A stretch of 64,000 bases of DNA from Mycobacterium sp. NBC_00419 (GCF_036023875.1 NZ_CP107931.1:620001-684000); one strand, 5' to 3'; counted from the stretch's first letter, positions 1 through 11,557 are shown. The notes: generated by a model not told the origin, from the sequence alone. A program made the numbers and translations.

Positions 1-1
1 G

Positions 2-1036
2 ATCTTCCACGGCGAGCTCGAGTTCTACCGCAAAGACGGCACCGTCATGTGCGCCGATCTGCAGGTGATCCCCCACGTCAACGAAGACGGCGAGATGATC
101 GAGCTTCTCGGTGTCAGCCGCGATATCAGCGAGCGGAAGCTGGTCGAAGCCGAGTTGCGCAAGTCCGAAGAGCGGTCCCGGCTGATGGCCGAGAACGCCT
201 GGGAGATCATCTGGACCGCGGACCCCAACGGCCTGGTGACCTACGTGAGCCCCTCGGTCGAGCGGGTCCGCGGCATCACCGTCGAGCAGGCCAGGCAACA
301 ACCACTCGAGGAGATCTACCCGCCCGAGTCGGCCGCCAGCATCCGGGACTACTTCATCGCCGTGCACGCCGCGATCCGCGACGGCGCAGTACCGCCGGGG
401 TATCGGCAAGAGGTCGAGATGTACCGCAGCGACGGCACGATCATGGTCGCCGAGAATCAGGTCATCCCACACCTCGACGAGAGCGGCCGGGTGGTCGAAC
501 TCATCGGCGTGACACGGGATGTCAGTGAGCGCACGGCGTTCGAGGCCGAGTTGCGGCGGCTGGCGGTCACCGACCCGCTGACCGGAGTGTGGAACCGGCG
601 GCACGGCGAGGAGCTGTTCAACGCCGAGTTGAACCATGCGCACCAGAGCGGTCTGCCGCTGACCCTTTTCATGCTCGACATCGACCACTTCAAGTCGATC
701 AACGACCGGTACGGCCATCAGACCGGCGACCGGGTGCTGATCGAGGTGAGCCGTCTGCTGCAGGCGAACCTGCCTGGCACCGACGTGGTGGCGCGGTGGG
801 GCGGGGAGGAGTTCGTCATCCTGCTGCGCGGGGCCGACATCGACGACGCTCTGCCGACCGCCGAGAAGATCCGTGGGCAGATCGCCGACATGGTCTTCGC
901 CGATGCCGGTCCGGTGAGCGTGAGTATCGGCGCCGCCGAACTGTGGCCGGGTGACAAGCTCGACTCGTGGCTGGGGCGCGCCGACGAGGCGCTGTACCGG
1001 GCCAAGCGGTCCGGACGTAATGCGGTGCGCCGCTAG
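2..1036 (+). CDS. PAS-PAS-GGDEF diguanylate cyclase (5' end outside window)
   Basis: The reading frame is open from the window edge, so the N-terminus is missing. The visible part begins in the end of one PAS/PAC unit (VIPHVNEDG, then VSRDISERK). A second PAS/PAC repeat follows, ending in VTRDVSERT, and the last 165 residues or so form a GGDEF domain. The active-site loop reads RWGGEEF, the functional GGEEF form, so synthesis of cyclic di-GMP from GTP is likely. The PAS units should sense a signal or mediate dimerisation. No membrane segment is visible in the part present. Its stop codon overlaps the stop of the convergent ilvE gene in a shared CTAG. Confidence 0.9.
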   Translation: MFHGELEFYRKDGTVMCADLQVIPHVNEDGEMIELLGVSRDISERKLVEAELRKSEERSRLMAENAWEIIWTADPNGLVTYVSPSVERVRGITVEQARQQPLEEIYPPESAASIRDYFIAVHAAIRDGAVPPGYRQEVEMYRSDGTIMVAENQVIPHLDESGRVVELIGVTRDVSERTAFEAELRRLAVTDPLTGVWNRRHGEELFNAELNHAHQSGLPLTLFMLDIDHFKSINDRYGHQTGDRVLIEVSRLLQANLPGTDVVARWGGEEFVILLRGADIDDALPTAEKIRGQIADMVFADAGPVSVSIGAAELWPGDKLDSWLGRADEALYRAKRSGRNAVRR

Positions 1037-2139
1037 CTGAGCCGGGCCATCCAGCCGTGGTTGTCGGCGAAGGTGCCGCGCTGGATTCCGGTGAGGGTGT
1101 CCCGCAAGGCCATCGTCACCTCGCCGGGTTCGCCGTCGGCGATGGTGAACTCGCCATCGCCGAACTTCACGTGTGACACCGGGGTGATCACCGCGGCGGT
1201 GCCGCAGGCGAACACCTCGGTGATTTCGCCGGCGGCCACGCCCTTACGCCATTCCTCGACGTCGATCTTGCGCTCCTCGACGGCGAAGCCGCCGTCGCTG
1301 GCCAGCTGCAGCAGCGAGTCACGGGTGATGCCGGGCAGCAGCGACCCGGACAGCTCGGGGGTGACCAGCCGGGCCGACCCACCGCTGCCGAAGACGAAGA
1401 ACAGGTTCATCCCGCCCATCTCCTCGACGTAGCGGCGCTCGATCGCGTCCAGCCACACCACCTGATCGCAGCCGTGCTCGGCGGCCTCGGCTTGCGCCAG
1501 CAGGGACGCCGCGTAGTTGCCGCCGAACTTCGCCGCGCCGGTGCCGCCCGGGCTGGCGCGCACGTACTCGGTGGACAGCCACACGCTGACCGGTTTGATG
1601 CCGCCCTTGAAGTAGGCGCCGGCCGGTGAGCCGATCACCAGGTACCGGTACTCCGAGGCGGGCCGCACACCCAGGCCGGGCTCGGTGGCGATGATGAACG
1701 GCCGCAGGTACAGCGACTCCTCACCGCCGGCCGGCGGCACCCACTGCTGGTCGATCGCGATCAGCTGCCGCAGCGATTCGATGAACACGTCCTCGGGCAG
1801 TTCCGGGATGGCCAGCCGGCGCGCCGAACTGCGCAGCCGCGCGGCGTTGGCCTCGGGGCGGAACGACACGACCGACCCGTCGGTCCACCGGTAGGCCTTG
1901 AGGCCTTCGAAGACTTCCTGGGCGTAGTGCAGGACGATCGCCGACGGGTCCAACTCGATCGGGCCGTAGGGCAGCACGCGGGCGTCATACCAGCCACGCT
2001 CGTGGGTGTAGAGCACCGACACCATGTGGTCGGTGTGGTAGCGGCCGAACCCGGGGTCGGACAGAATCTGTGCCCGTACCTCGTCAGTCACCGGGTTCGC
2101 GTTGCGCTCAACCGTGAATTCGAGGGGGCCGTTGGTCAT
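1033..2139 (-). CDS. ilvE: Branched-chain-amino-acid aminotransferase IlvE
   Basis: A class IV PLP-dependent aminotransferase of 368 residues, the normal length for mycobacterial IlvE. It interconverts leucine, isoleucine and valine with their 2-oxo acids using glutamate/2-oxoglutarate, in the cytoplasm. The PLP-binding lysine is K204 in AAKFGGNYA. The start is the ATG giving MTNGPLEF; the frame stays open far upstream, but that extension is low-complexity antisense of gcvT. It is transcribed in the same direction as gcvT with a 23-base gap, so the two may be cotranscribed. It is the start of the conserved core that parallels Rv2210c-Rv2240c in M. tuberculosis. Confidence 0.96.
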   Translation of the reverse strand: MTNGPLEFTVERNANPVTDEVRAQILSDPGFGRYHTDHMVSVLYTHERGWYDARVLPYGPIELDPSAIVLHYAQEVFEGLKAYRWTDGSVVSFRPEANAARLRSSARRLAIPELPEDVFIESLRQLIAIDQQWVPPAGGEESLYLRPFIIATEPGLGVRPASEYRYLVIGSPAGAYFKGGIKPVSVWLSTEYVRASPGGTGAAKFGGNYAASLLAQAEAAEHGCDQVVWLDAIERRYVEEMGGMNLFFVFGSGGSARLVTPELSGSLLPGITRDSLLQLASDGGFAVEERKIDVEEWRKGVAAGEITEVFACGTAAVITPVSHVKFGDGEFTIADGEPGEVTMALRDTLTGIQRGTFADNHGWMARLS

Positions 2140-2162
2140 AGCCGAAATTGTAGACCGCGACG

Positions 2163-3278
2163 CTAGCGGGTTTTGACCTCGACGAAGGGCGGCTTGACGA
2201 CCTCGCACTCGATGCCGCGGCCCCGGACGTCGACGGTCACCGTCGCACCGTCGGAGATTCCGGCGTCGGCATCGATGAGGGCAAGAGCGATACCGACTTT
2301 CAGCGTCGGGGAGAACGTCCCCGACGTCGTCACGCCCACCGGCTCGGAGCCGTCGAGCACCGTGAGGTCGGGGCGCAGCACGCCCCGTCCGACGGCACGC
2401 AGGCCGCGCAGCAGCCGCCGCGGGCCGGCTTCCTTCTCCGCCAGCAGCGCATCGCGGCCCCAGAACGCATCCTTCTTCCAGCCGATCGCCCAGCCGCACC
2501 GCGCCTGCAGGGGCGAAATGTCCAGCGACAGTTCGTGGCCATGCAGCGGGTAACCCATCTCGGTGCGCAGCGTGTCGCGGGCGCCCAGGCCCGCCAGCTG
2601 ACCGCCGGCGTCGCCGACCGCAGCCACCAGGGCGTCGAACACCGTCGGCGAGGACGCCCAGGGCGGCAGCAGCTCGTAACCGTGCTCACCGGTGTAGCCG
2701 GTGCGGCAGACCCGAACCGGCACGCCGGCGTATTCCGCGTCGGCGTAGCCCATGTAGTCCATGTCGGTGGGCAGCCCCAGCGCGGCGAGCACCTCGGCGG
2801 ACCGTGGCCCCTGGACCGCGAGGACCGCATACGACCGGTGTTCATCGGTGACCGAAATACCTTGCGGAGCAAGCTTTTGCAGCTCGGCCACCACGGCGGC
2901 GGTGTTGGCCGCGTTGGGCACCAGGAAGATCTCGTCGTCGCTGACGTAGTAGGCGATCAGGTCGTCGATCACCCCGCCGCTCTCGGTGCAGCACAGGGTG
3001 TACTGGGCCTTGCCCGGCCCGATGCGGCCCAGGTCGTTGGTCAGCGCGGAGTTGACGAACTCCGCCGCGCCCGGACCCACCACCAGCGCCTTGCCCAGAT
3101 GGCTGACGTCGAACAGGCCGACCGCCTCCCGGGTGGCGGTGTGCTCGCCGACGGTGCCCCCGTAGGACACCGGCATGAGCCATCCGCCGAAGGGGGCGAA
3201 CGTGGCGCCCAGTTCGCGGTGCTGGTTCTCCAGAGGGCCGTGCAACAGCTCGGAAGTGTCGGTCACGGCCACCAACAT
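2163..3278 (-). CDS. gcvT: Aminomethyltransferase, glycine cleavage T protein
   Basis: The T protein of the glycine cleavage system, 371 residues. It moves the aminomethyl carbon from lipoylated H protein to tetrahydrofolate and releases ammonia. Family signatures include the N-terminal [12 protein letters not shown] and [11 protein letters not shown] stretches, and the C-terminal beta-barrel ending in VVKPPFV. The ATG giving MLVAVTDT is preceded by a strong Shine-Dalgarno run (GAGGGGGG), which rules out the much longer open frame upstream. Only 28 bases separate this start from the divergent pepB start, so the two promoters must overlap each other or the coding ends. No glycine riboswitch fits in that space. 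Confidence 0.95.
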   Translation of the reverse strand: MLVAVTDTSELLHGPLENQHRELGATFAPFGGWLMPVSYGGTVGEHTATREAVGLFDVSHLGKALVVGPGAAEFVNSALTNDLGRIGPGKAQYTLCCTESGGVIDDLIAYYVSDDEIFLVPNAANTAAVVAELQKLAPQGISVTDEHRSYAVLAVQGPRSAEVLAALGLPTDMDYMGYADAEYAGVPVRVCRTGYTGEHGYELLPPWASSPTVFDALVAAVGDAGGQLAGLGARDTLRTEMGYPLHGHELSLDISPLQARCGWAIGWKKDAFWGRDALLAEKEAGPRRLLRGLRAVGRGVLRPDLTVLDGSEPVGVTTSGTFSPTLKVGIALALIDADAGISDGATVTVDVRGRGIECEVVKPPFVEVKTR

Positions 3279-3306
3279 TAATCCCCCCTCGTTAGGGTGA
3301 TTGCTC

Positions 3307-4848
3307 GTGAGCACCGAACCCGGATACCGCGCCCCTGTCGTCACCGTCGCCACCTCGCTGCCCAAGCGCGGGATCGGCTCCGCGGTGCTGGTCGTTCCCA
3401 TCGTCACCGGCAGCGTGACCGGGAGCGTGACCGGCGGCGACGCCGACGGCAGTCCCAAGGTAGTGGGCGGCCCGTTCCTTGACGCCGAGGCGATCGGTGA
3501 GATCGAGGTGGCGCTTCGGGCGCTGGGCGCCAAGGGCGGCGCCGAGCAGGTGACCCGCCTGCACGTGCCGTCACTTCCGGTGGGCAGCGTGCTGGCCGTC
3601 GGACTGGGTGCCGCGCGCGACGAGTGGCCTGCCGAGGTGATCCGGCGCGCCTCAGGCGTGGCCGCTCGGTCGCTGTCCGGCGTCGAGTCGATCATCACCA
3701 CGCTGACCGAACTGCACCTCGAGGCGGCGATCGAAGGCCTGATCCTGGGCGGCTACCGGTTCACCGAGTTCCGCAGCGCCAAGACCGCGCCCAAGGACCC
3801 GGCCCTGACCAGGGTCACCGCACTCAGCACCGCCTCCGGCGCCAAGAAGGCCGCCGCGCGGGCCACCGACATCGCCGTCGCCGTCAACACCGCGCGCGAC
3901 CTGGTGAACACCCCGCCCAGTCACCTGTTCCCCGCCGAGTTCGCCAAGCGCGCCAAGGCCCTCGGCGAGGCCGTCGGCCTCGAGGTCGAGGTGCTCGACG
4001 ACAAGGCGCTGGCCAAGGCCGGGTACGGCGGCATCGTGGGCGTGGGCAAGGGCTCCTCGCGGCTGCCCCGGTTGGTGCGGCTAACCCACCGGGGAGCCAA
4101 GGGCCGCAAGGCTAAGCGCGTCGCGCTGGTCGGCAAGGGCATCACCTTCGACACCGGCGGCATCTCCATCAAGCCCGCCGCCTCGATGCACCACATGACC
4201 TCGGACATGGGCGGCGCCGCGGCGGTGATCGCCACCGTGGTGCTGGCGGCCAAGCAGGACCTTCCGATCGACGTGATCGCCACGGTGCCGATGGCCGAGA
4301 ACATGCCCTCGTCGACCGCACAGCGTCCCGGTGACGTACTGACCCAGTACGGCGGGATCACCGTCGAGGTGCTCAATACCGACGCCGAGGGGCGGCTGAT
4401 CCTGGCCGACGCCATCGTGCGGGCCTGTGAAGACAAGCCGGACTACCTCATCGAGACCTCCACGCTGACCGGCGCCCAGACCGTCGCCCTCGGCGCGCGC
4501 ACGCCGGGGGTGATGGGCAGCGACGAGTTCCGTGACCGGGTGGCCGCACTGTCGCAGGCCGAGGGCGAGAACGCCTGGGCCATGCCGCTGCCCGAAGAAC
4601 TCAAGGACGACCTGAAGTCCTCGGTGGCCGATCTGGCCAACGTCAGCTCAGCGCGTTTCGCGGGCATGCTGGTCGCCGGGGTGTACCTGCGCGAGTTCGT
4701 CGCCGAGGGTGTCCAGTGGGCGCACATCGACATCGCCGGGCCGGCCTACAACACCTCGGGGCCGTGGGGCTACACACCCAAGGGCGGCACCGGTGTTCCG
4801 GCGCGGACCATGTTCGCGGTCCTGGAGGACATCGCCGCAAACGGCTAG
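3307..4848 (+). CDS. pepB: Leucyl aminopeptidase (M17)
   Basis: A cytosolic M17 aminopeptidase of 513 residues that removes N-terminal residues from peptides using two metal ions. The catalytic C-terminal domain carries the metal- and substrate-binding [10 protein letters not shown] and the family signature NTDAEGRL. The GTG start giving VSTEPGY was chosen because it matches the M. tuberculosis PepB N-terminus as I remember it. A TTG two codons upstream is also in frame. The N-terminal region has a short repeated segment ([11 protein letters not shown]) near residue 35. It is divergent from gcvT and convergent with ephD. Confidence 0.94.
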   Translation: MSTEPGYRAPVVTVATSLPKRGIGSAVLVVPIVTGSVTGSVTGGDADGSPKVVGGPFLDAEAIGEIEVALRALGAKGGAEQVTRLHVPSLPVGSVLAVGLGAARDEWPAEVIRRASGVAARSLSGVESIITTLTELHLEAAIEGLILGGYRFTEFRSAKTAPKDPALTRVTALSTASGAKKAAARATDIAVAVNTARDLVNTPPSHLFPAEFAKRAKALGEAVGLEVEVLDDKALAKAGYGGIVGVGKGSSRLPRLVRLTHRGAKGRKAKRVALVGKGITFDTGGISIKPAASMHHMTSDMGGAAAVIATVVLAAKQDLPIDVIATVPMAENMPSSTAQRPGDVLTQYGGITVEVLNTDAEGRLILADAIVRACEDKPDYLIETSTLTGAQTVALGARTPGVMGSDEFRDRVAALSQAEGENAWAMPLPEELKDDLKSSVADLANVSSARFAGMLVAGVYLREFVAEGVQWAHIDIAGPAYNTSGPWGYTPKGGTGVPARTMFAVLEDIAANG

Positions 4849-4871
4849 TCCGTTCGCCCGGGGTTGGGCCC

Positions 4872-6620
4872 CTAGAGCACCTTGCCCCGCGCCGCGCTGC
4901 GCAGGGCTTGCGGCGCGATCCTCGAGGTCCCGTACAACAGGTACGCCTCGGGGGTGACCGGGCGGATCGGCTTGTTCTTCTTGACCGCGGACACGATGGC
5001 TGCCGCCACCTTGTCCGGGGTGTAGCGCCGCAGCGCGAACATCTTCTCCAGTTGAGCGCGCCGGCCCGCGACCGCGTCATGGTTGTCCTGCGGGGCGTGC
5101 ATGGCGGTGGTCGACACGATGTTGGTGTTGACCACTCCCGGGCAGATCGTCGTGAGACCTATTCCGGCCGAGTCGAGTTCGGCGCGCAGGCAGTCGGAGA
5201 ACATGTACACCGCGGCTTTGGATGTGCAGTAGGCGTTGAGCGACTGCAGCGGTGCGTAGGCCGCCATCGAGGCGACGTTGACGATGTGGCCGCCGGTGCC
5301 ACGGTCGACGAGGCGGCGGGCGAAGGCACGACAGCCGTTGACGACACCGCCGAGGTTGACGTCGAGGACCTTGTCGAACTCCTCGGCCGGGGTGTCCAGG
5401 AACGCACCGGCGACACCGATGCCGGCGTTGTTGACGACGATGTCGGGCACCCCGTGGGCCGAGCACACCTGCTCGGCGAACCGTTCGACCGCCTCGGCGT
5501 CGGAGACGTCCAGCGGGTAGGCGTGCACGGGCGCGCCGAGCGCGGCGATGCGGCCGGCGGTCTCCTTGAGGCCGGCCTCGTCGATGTCGCTGATCACGAG
5601 TTCGGCGCCGTAGCGGGCGAAGGCCAACGCGGTCTCGCGCCCGATTCCGCTGCCCGCACCGGTCACCGACACGAGCGTGTCGCCGAACTGCTTGCGCGGC
5701 CGGTCGACCTGGGCCCGCAGCAGGGTGCGGGCGGCCGGCTTGCCGTCGAGGTGGTCGGCCAGTTCGGTGACCGCGGCGGCGAGCACCTGGGGGTGCGAGA
5801 ACGGCGACCAGTGCCCGGCCCGGATCTCGCGCCGCCACAGCCGCGGCACCCACCGTGAGGTGTCGTCGTAGACGTAGGGCCGCACGTAGGGATCGTCGAG
5901 GTTGACGATCAGCTGCACCGGGACGTCGACGTAGCGGTCGCTGCGGGCCCGGCGCAGCGACCGGAAGAAATTCGCGCGGTAGATCTTCATCCCGTTGGCG
6001 GCATCGGTGACGTAGGTGGCGCCGTCGTGCACCTGAGCCGCGGGTATTCCACGGATCATCAAGTGCCGCAGCCGCTTTGCTCCGACACGCATCAGCGCGG
6101 GGGCCACTACCGGCACGGAGAAGCCCGCCATGTAGCTGAGGTGAGCAGCCTGGGAAAGCGCGTGGGAGAACCGCTTTGGCCGGTAGGGCCGCTTGAGCCC
6201 GTCGCGCACGTAACGGCTGAAGTGGTCGGCACACGGGCCCGAGACCGACGTGAACGAGGCCACCCGGTCGGCGGCTCCGGGCCTGGCCACGTACTCCCAC
6301 ATACCCGCCGACCCCCAGTCGTGGGCCAGCACGTGCACCCGCTCGGCGGGGCAGACCTCGGCGACGACGGCCGCGAAGTCGTCGGCGAAGTTCGGCATCG
6401 TGTACGACGACGCCTTCTGCGGCGCCGTCGACGCCCCGGCCCCACGGTTGTCGTAGCGGATGATGCGGAACTTCTGCGCGAGCAGGGGCACCACACCGTC
6501 CCACAGCACGTGCGAGTCCGGCCAGCCATGTACGAGCACGAGCGTCGGGCCCTGGGGGTTGCCGTGCTCGTACACCGCGATGCGAGTCCCGTCATTGCTG
6601 TCGACGAAGCGCGTGGGCAT
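4872..6620 (-). CDS. ephD: EphD-type alpha/beta hydrolase fused to short-chain dehydrogenase
   Basis: A two-domain protein of 582 residues. Residues 1 to about 300 form an alpha/beta-hydrolase of the epoxide hydrolase type, with LVHGWPDSH near residue 30 and the nucleophile motif HDWGSAG. From about residue 310 comes a classical SDR domain with TGAGSGIG (NAD(P) binding), NNAG and the catalytic YxxxK in AYCTSKAAV. EphD of M. tuberculosis (Rv2214c) has the same fusion and has been linked to epoxide and keto modification of mycolic acids. The ATG giving MPTRFVDS fits the family. The position next to pepB matches M. tuberculosis. Confidence 0.93.
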   Translation of the reverse strand: MPTRFVDSNDGTRIAVYEHGNPQGPTLVLVHGWPDSHVLWDGVVPLLAQKFRIIRYDNRGAGASTAPQKASSYTMPNFADDFAAVVAEVCPAERVHVLAHDWGSAGMWEYVARPGAADRVASFTSVSGPCADHFSRYVRDGLKRPYRPKRFSHALSQAAHLSYMAGFSVPVVAPALMRVGAKRLRHLMIRGIPAAQVHDGATYVTDAANGMKIYRANFFRSLRRARSDRYVDVPVQLIVNLDDPYVRPYVYDDTSRWVPRLWRREIRAGHWSPFSHPQVLAAAVTELADHLDGKPAARTLLRAQVDRPRKQFGDTLVSVTGAGSGIGRETALAFARYGAELVISDIDEAGLKETAGRIAALGAPVHAYPLDVSDAEAVERFAEQVCSAHGVPDIVVNNAGIGVAGAFLDTPAEEFDKVLDVNLGGVVNGCRAFARRLVDRGTGGHIVNVASMAAYAPLQSLNAYCTSKAAVYMFSDCLRAELDSAGIGLTTICPGVVNTNIVSTTAMHAPQDNHDAVAGRRAQLEKMFALRRYTPDKVAAAIVSAVKKNKPIRPVTPEAYLLYGTSRIAPQALRSAARGKVL

Positions 6621-6722
6621 CAGACCCTCCCGAGAAGATTACCTGTAACGGCCAGTAGCTCATACCGTTGGTACCGAACAACTTTGACCCTGCCCGCCCC
6701 GGCGAGCCGCTGTCAAGACACC

Positions 6723-7067
6723 TCAGCGTTCGTCGAGTTCGTCCCGCAGCGCCCGGCGGCGCTCGATGCGGCGCTTGGCGTCATAGTTGCGCATGCGCTG
6801 GGGGTAACCCACTTTCTGCACGTCGTAGACCGGAATTCGCAGCTGCTCGCCGAGGCGGCGCGCACCGGCGGCACCGCCGCTCGGCCTGCGTGTCCACTCC
6901 CCGTCCGCGGCCACCAGCACCACGGTCATCGGCGTGACGCTGGTTTGGGGCTCGACGAAGGCTTCCACTCCGGTGCGTTCGGCGGCCCACTCCCGCAGGT
7001 GTTTCTGGTCGGCTGCCGACCCCGACACGCCGCGGCGGCCGGTTCGGAACCTGTCGAACAACCCCAA
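6723..7067 (-). CDS. Small conserved actinobacterial protein, TTG start
   Basis: A soluble protein of 114 residues with no recognised catalytic motif. The N-terminal half contains a conserved-looking EAFVEPQTSVTPMTV stretch, and the C-terminus is highly charged and basic (RRIERRRALRDELDER). The start is the TTG giving MGLFDRFRTG: it has an AAAGGAG ribosome-binding site 11 bases upstream, whereas the open frame further upstream is only the antisense of dlaT. It is divergent from dlaT across a 142-base gap that should contain both promoters. I recognise it as a family found beside dlaT in fast-growing mycobacteria, but I know of no assigned function. Confidence 0.72.
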   Translation of the reverse strand: MGLFDRFRTGRRGVSGSAADQKHLREWAAERTGVEAFVEPQTSVTPMTVVLVAADGEWTRRPSGGAAGARRLGEQLRIPVYDVQKVGYPQRMRNYDAKRRIERRRALRDELDER

Positions 7068-7209
7068 CTTTTGCTGAACTCCTTTCAACGGGCTTTCTTC
7101 GATGGTGCCAGAGAAAAAACATGCTTCGCCCTGAGTGCGTGCCAGCGGCCCGGTGATGACAGGATGGTCATAGACCCGCACGACTGACCGTTCTAGGGAG
7201 TCTTCACCT

Positions 7210-8970
7210 ATGGCCGTCTCCGTCCAGATGCCCGCACTCGGTGAGAGCGTCACCGAAGGGACCGTCACCCGCTGGCTTAAGCAAGAGGGGGACACCGTCG
7301 AGGTCGACGAGCCACTGCTGGAGGTGTCCACCGACAAGGTCGACACCGAGATCCCCTCGCCCGTCTCGGGTGTGCTGACCAAGATCGTCGCCCAGGAGGA
7401 CGACACCGTCGAGGTCGGCGGCGAGCTGGCGGTCATCGGAGAAGCAGGCGAAGCGGCCCAGTCCGCGCCCGCGCCGGAGCCGGCCGCGCAGGAGGAGCCC
7501 GCCGCCGAGCCCGAGCCCGAGCCTGAGCCCGCGGCCGTGGAGCCCGAACCCGAACCGCAGCCCGAGGCCGCACCACAGCCGGCTGCGCAGTCGTCGGGAT
7601 CCTCGACTCCGGTGCTGATGCCTGAGCTCGGCGAGTCGGTCACCGAGGGCACGGTGACGCGCTGGCTCAAGAAGGTCGGCGACGAGGTCGCCGTAGACGA
7701 GCCGCTCGTGGAGGTGTCCACCGACAAGGTCGACACCGAAATCCCCTCGCCGGTGGCGGGGACGCTGGTGAGCATCACCGCGGAAGAGGACGACACCGTC
7801 GCCGTCGGTGGCGAACTGGCCAAGATCGGTGACGCCGGCGCCGCGGCCGCCCCGGCGCCCGCGCCGACACCGGAACCCAAGCCCGAACCCAAGCCCGAGC
7901 CGACACCGGAACCCAAGGCCGCGCCCGCACCCGAACCGAAAGCCGAGCCCGCCCCCGAGCCCAAGCCGGCTCCGGCTGCCGCCCCGGCCCCGGCCCCGGC
8001 CGCCGAGAGCGACACCGGCGACGGCAGCCCCTACGTCACGCCGCTGGTGCGAAAACTGGCCGCCGAGAACGGGATCGACCTCGCGACGGTCAAGGGCACC
8101 GGCGTCGGTGGCCGCATCCGCAAGCAGGATGTGCTGGCCGCCGCGGAAGCCAAGAAGGCTCCCCCGGCACCCGCTCCCGCGGCAGCACCCGCCGCCTCGC
8201 CGGCGGCCGCTCCGGCCGCCCCCGCAGCCGCCTCCCCGCTGGCTCACCTGCGCGGCACGACGCAGAAGGCCAACCGGATCCGGCAGATCACTGCCAAGAA
8301 GACCCGGGAGTCGCTGCAGACCACCGCGCAGCTCACCCAGACCCACGAGGTCGATATGACCAAGATCGTGGCGCTGCGGGCCAAGGCCAAGAAGTCGTTC
8401 GCCGAGCAGGAAGGTGTCAACCTCACCTACCTGCCGTTCATCGCTCGCGCGGTGATCGACGCCCTCAAAGCGCATCCCAACATCAACGCCAGCTACAACG
8501 AGGACACCAAGGAGATCACCTACTACGACGCCGAGAACCTCGGTTTCGCGGTGGACACCGATCAGGGTCTGCTGTCCCCCGTCGTGCACAACGCCGGTGA
8601 CCTGTCGCTGGCCGGTCTGGCCCGCGCAATCCACGACATCGCCGATCGCGCGCGTTCGGGCAACCTCAAGCCCGACGAACTCTCCGGTGGCACGTTCACC
8701 ATCACCAACATCGGCAGCCAGGGCGCGCTGTTCGACACCCCGATCCTGGTGCCGCCGCAGGCGGCGATGCTGGGCACGGGTGCGATCGTCAAGCGTCCGC
8801 GGGTCATCGTCGACGAATCCGGCAACGAGTCGATCGGCGTGCGGTCCATCTGCTACCTGCCCCTGACCTACGACCACCGGCTCATCGACGGCGCCGACGC
8901 CGGCCGATTCCTCACCACGGTGAAGCGGCGGCTCGAAGAAGGGGCGTTCGAGGCCGACTTGGGGCTCTGA
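7210..8970 (+). CDS. dlaT: Dihydrolipoamide acyltransferase E2 (DlaT)
   Basis: The E2 core of 2-oxoacid dehydrogenase complexes, 586 residues. Two lipoyl domains carry the modified lysines K43 and K173, both in [11 protein letters not shown] peripheral-subunit-binding domain with [11 protein letters not shown] and [11 protein letters not shown] follows, then the acyltransferase domain with the active-site motif [12 protein letters not shown] near the end. The segments are joined by long flexible linkers rich in proline, alanine and glutamate (three stretches, roughly residues 80-130, 210-265 and 315-345). In mycobacteria this E2 serves pyruvate dehydrogenase and the AhpC/AhpD peroxidase chain. 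lipB and lipA just downstream supply its lipoate. Confidence 0.95.
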   Translation: MAVSVQMPALGESVTEGTVTRWLKQEGDTVEVDEPLLEVSTDKVDTEIPSPVSGVLTKIVAQEDDTVEVGGELAVIGEAGEAAQSAPAPEPAAQEEPAAEPEPEPEPAAVEPEPEPQPEAAPQPAAQSSGSSTPVLMPELGESVTEGTVTRWLKKVGDEVAVDEPLVEVSTDKVDTEIPSPVAGTLVSITAEEDDTVAVGGELAKIGDAGAAAAPAPAPTPEPKPEPKPEPTPEPKAAPAPEPKAEPAPEPKPAPAAAPAPAPAAESDTGDGSPYVTPLVRKLAAENGIDLATVKGTGVGGRIRKQDVLAAAEAKKAPPAPAPAAAPAASPAAAPAAPAAASPLAHLRGTTQKANRIRQITAKKTRESLQTTAQLTQTHEVDMTKIVALRAKAKKSFAEQEGVNLTYLPFIARAVIDALKAHPNINASYNEDTKEITYYDAENLGFAVDTDQGLLSPVVHNAGDLSLAGLARAIHDIADRARSGNLKPDELSGGTFTITNIGSQGALFDTPILVPPQAAMLGTGAIVKRPRVIVDESGNESIGVRSICYLPLTYDHRLIDGADAGRFLTTVKRRLEEGAFEADLGL

Positions 8971-8974
8971 GGCA

Positions 8975-9886
8975 ATGGGCGAATCTGTTATCGCCATCGC
9001 CGGCTCGTCGGGGCTGATCGGCTCGGCACTGGTTTCGACGCTGCGCGCCGCAGACAACCGGGTGATCCGCATCGTGCGCCGCGCCCCGGCCAACGGCGAC
9101 GAACTGCACTGGAATCCCGGCAGTGGGGAGTTCGACCCGGCCGGGCTCGACGGCGTCGACGCCGTGGTGAACCTGTGCGGGGTCGGCGTGGGCGACAAGC
9201 GGTGGTCGGGTTCGTTCAAGCAGACGCTGCGCGACAGCCGCATCGACCCGACCGATGTGATCTCGGCGGCGGTGGTCGACGCCGGAGTACCGGTGCTCGT
9301 CAACGCCAGCGCCGTAGGGTTCTACGGTGACACCCGCGGCCGGGTCGTCGACGAAACCGCCCCTGCCGGAGCGGGTTTCCTGGCCCAGCTCTGCGTCGAC
9401 TGGGAGGCCGCGACACTGCCCGCCGAGGACGCCGGAGTGCGGGTGGTGCTGGCCCGGACCGGTCTGGTGCTCTCCCCCGGTGGCGGCGGGGTGCTGGGGC
9501 GGCTGCGCCCGCTGTTCGCGCTCGGGTTGGGCGGCCGGCTCGGCGGCGGCCGGCAGTACATGCCCTGGATCAGCCTGGAGGACCAGGTTCGCGCGCTGCT
9601 GTTCGCGATCAACTCCGAGGACGTGTCCGGTCCGGTGAACTTCACCGGGCCCGCGCCGGTGACCAATTCGGAGTTCACTGCGGCGCTGGGTCGGGCGCTC
9701 AACCGCCCCACTCCGTGGCTGGTGCCCGGAATCGCGCTGCGCACCCTTCTCGGCGAGTTCGCCGAGGAAGGCCTGCTCGGCGGCCAGCGCGCCATCCCGG
9801 CCGCGTTGGAACGGGCCGGCTTCGTGTTCCACCACAACACCATCGGCGAGGCGCTGGCGTATGCCACCTCCTCGGCGCAGGGCTAG
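8975..9886 (+). CDS. TIGR01777-family epimerase (NAD-dependent)
   Basis: An NAD(P)-binding protein of 303 residues with the extended SDR signature [12 protein letters not shown] at the N-terminus and the family-typical [10 protein letters not shown] around residue 112. The C-terminal domain (from PWLVPG onwards, about residue 247) corresponds to DUF1731. Family members are annotated as sugar-nucleotide-like epimerases, but no substrate is established. It starts four bases after dlaT and sits in the run dlaT - epimerase - lipB - lipA, as Rv2216 does in M. tuberculosis, so cotranscription is very likely. Confidence 0.88.
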   Translation: MGESVIAIAGSSGLIGSALVSTLRAADNRVIRIVRRAPANGDELHWNPGSGEFDPAGLDGVDAVVNLCGVGVGDKRWSGSFKQTLRDSRIDPTDVISAAVVDAGVPVLVNASAVGFYGDTRGRVVDETAPAGAGFLAQLCVDWEAATLPAEDAGVRVVLARTGLVLSPGGGGVLGRLRPLFALGLGGRLGGGRQYMPWISLEDQVRALLFAINSEDVSGPVNFTGPAPVTNSEFTAALGRALNRPTPWLVPGIALRTLLGEFAEEGLLGGQRAIPAALERAGFVFHHNTIGEALAYATSSAQG

Positions 9887-9899
9887 TAGCGTCGATCAG

Positions 9900-10586
9900 G
9901 TGCGCCAGTCCATCCGGTCCAGCCCCGCACCAGTCGAGGTGCGGCAGCTGGGCGCGGTGGACTATCGCAGCGCCTGGCAGCTGCAGCGCGAGCTCGCCGA
10001 CGCCCGGGTGGCCGGCGGTCCTGACACCCTGCTGCTCCTGGAGCACCCGGCGGTCTACACCGCGGGAAAACGCACCGAGGATCACGAACGTCCCGTGGAC
10101 GGCACCCCCGTCGTCGACACCGACCGCGGCGGCAAGATCACCTGGCACGGGCCGGGCCAGCTCGTCGGCTATCCCGTGATCGGCATGGCCGAGCCGCTGG
10201 ATGTGGTGAATTATGTTCGGCGACTTGAAGAATCACTGATCGCCGTGTGTGCCGGCCTCGGAGTGCAGACCTTCCGCGTCGAGGGCCGCTCCGGGGTGTG
10301 GCTGCCCGCCTGCGACGGCCGCCCCGAGCGCAAGATCGCGGCGATCGGCATCCGGGTGGCCCGCGGCACCACCTTGCACGGCTTCGCGCTGAACTGTGAC
10401 TGCGACCTGTCGGCCTACTCCGCGATCGTGCCGTGCGGGATCGCTGACGCGGGGGTGACATCGCTGAGTGCCGAACTGGGCAGGCGAGTCGAGATCGACG
10501 ACGTCCGCGGGCCTGTTGCGCAGGCGGTGTGTGACGCACTCGACGGCCGCCTACCAGTGTCGACTCACGTAGCATCGACATCGTGA
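9900..10586 (+). CDS. lipB: Octanoyltransferase LipB
   Basis: Transfers octanoate from acyl carrier protein to the lipoyl domains of E2 and H proteins, the first step of endogenous lipoate synthesis. The protein has 228 residues. Motifs are [12 protein letters not shown], the substrate-pocket [17 protein letters not shown], the conserved lysine in ERKIAAIG, and the catalytic cysteine in [13 protein letters not shown]. The GTG at 9900 gives VRQSIRSS and a length close to the M. tuberculosis enzyme. An ATG 39 bases upstream is in frame but would overlap the epimerase gene. Its stop overlaps the GTG of lipA (GTGA). Confidence 0.93.
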   Translation: MRQSIRSSPAPVEVRQLGAVDYRSAWQLQRELADARVAGGPDTLLLLEHPAVYTAGKRTEDHERPVDGTPVVDTDRGGKITWHGPGQLVGYPVIGMAEPLDVVNYVRRLEESLIAVCAGLGVQTFRVEGRSGVWLPACDGRPERKIAAIGIRVARGTTLHGFALNCDCDLSAYSAIVPCGIADAGVTSLSAELGRRVEIDDVRGPVAQAVCDALDGRLPVSTHVASTS

Positions 10587-11533
10587 GCGTCGACCCCGGT
10601 ACCCGCAAGCTGCTGCGCCTGGAGGTCCGCAACGCCGAGACCCCCATCGAGCGCAAGCCGCCGTGGATCAAGACGCGGGCCAAGATGGGCCCGGAGTACA
10701 CCGAGCTGAAGAGCCTGGTCCGCCGCGAAGGTCTGCACACGGTCTGCGAGGAAGCCGGCTGCCCCAACATCTACGAATGCTGGGAGGACCGGGAGGCGAC
10801 GTTCCTCATCGGCGGTGAGCAGTGCACCCGCCGCTGTGACTTCTGCCAGATCGACACCGGAAAGCCCGCCGAACTCGACCGCGACGAGCCCCGCCGGGTG
10901 GCCGAGAGCGTTGCCGCGATGGGCCTGAAGTACGCCACGGTTACCGGTGTCGCCCGTGACGACCTGCCCGACGGCGGGGCGTGGCTGTACGCCGAGACGG
11001 TGCGCGCCATCAAGGCCCTCAACCCGTCCACCGGTGTCGAGTTGCTGGCGCCCGACTTCAACGGCGAGCCCGCGTTGCTGCGCGAGGTGTTCGAATCGCG
11101 TCCAGAAGTGTTCGCGCACAACGTCGAGACCGTGCCGCGCATCTTCAAGCGGATCCGGCCCGCGTTCCGTTACCAGCGCAGCCTCGATGTGCTGACCGCC
11201 GCCCGCGAGTTCGGTCTGGTGACCAAGAGCAACCTCATCCTCGGGATGGGCGAGACCATCGACGAGGTGCACGACGCGCTGGCCGACCTGCACGGCGCCG
11301 GCTGCGACATCGTCACCATCACCCAGTACCTGCGGCCGTCGCTGCGCCACCACCCGGTCGAGCGCTGGGTTCACCCCGACGAGTTCGTCGCACTCGCCGC
11401 CCATGCCGAGGGGTTGGGTTTCGCCGGCGTGCTGGCCGGGCCACTGGTGCGTTCGTCGTACCGCGCGGGCCGGCTTTATGAGCAGGCCGCCCGCACGCAC
11501 CGGCTCGGCACGACGACCCCGGCTCCGCGCTGA
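10583..11533 (+). CDS. lipA: Lipoyl synthase LipA (radical SAM)
   Basis: A radical SAM enzyme of 316 residues that inserts two sulfurs into protein-bound octanoate, completing the lipoyl group begun by LipB. Cysteines for the auxiliary 4Fe-4S cluster are C55, C60 and C66 ([12 protein letters not shown]). Those for the radical SAM cluster are C81, C85 and C88 (CTRRCDFC). The C-terminal serine conserved in the family is present in VRSSYRAG. The GTG start overlaps the lipB stop, so translation is coupled. Target proteins include DlaT, encoded just upstream, and the glycine cleavage H protein that partners GcvT. Confidence 0.96.
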   Translation: MSVDPGTRKLLRLEVRNAETPIERKPPWIKTRAKMGPEYTELKSLVRREGLHTVCEEAGCPNIYECWEDREATFLIGGEQCTRRCDFCQIDTGKPAELDRDEPRRVAESVAAMGLKYATVTGVARDDLPDGGAWLYAETVRAIKALNPSTGVELLAPDFNGEPALLREVFESRPEVFAHNVETVPRIFKRIRPAFRYQRSLDVLTAAREFGLVTKSNLILGMGETIDEVHDALADLHGAGCDIVTITQYLRPSLRHHPVERWVHPDEFVALAAHAEGLGFAGVLAGPLVRSSYRAGRLYEQAARTHRLGTTTPAPR

Positions 11534-11557
11534 TCCGGCTTCCGTATCCTGCTAGCT

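Noticed and set aside
3279..3306. Glycine riboswitch before gcvT
   Set aside because: Only 28 bases lie between the gcvT and pepB starts, which is too short for any glycine aptamer.
7204..9303. Very long open frame on the minus strand opposite dlaT and the epimerase gene
   Set aside because: It is a shadow caused by high GC and the repetitive linker codons of dlaT; its translation is low-complexity glycine/arginine with no family.
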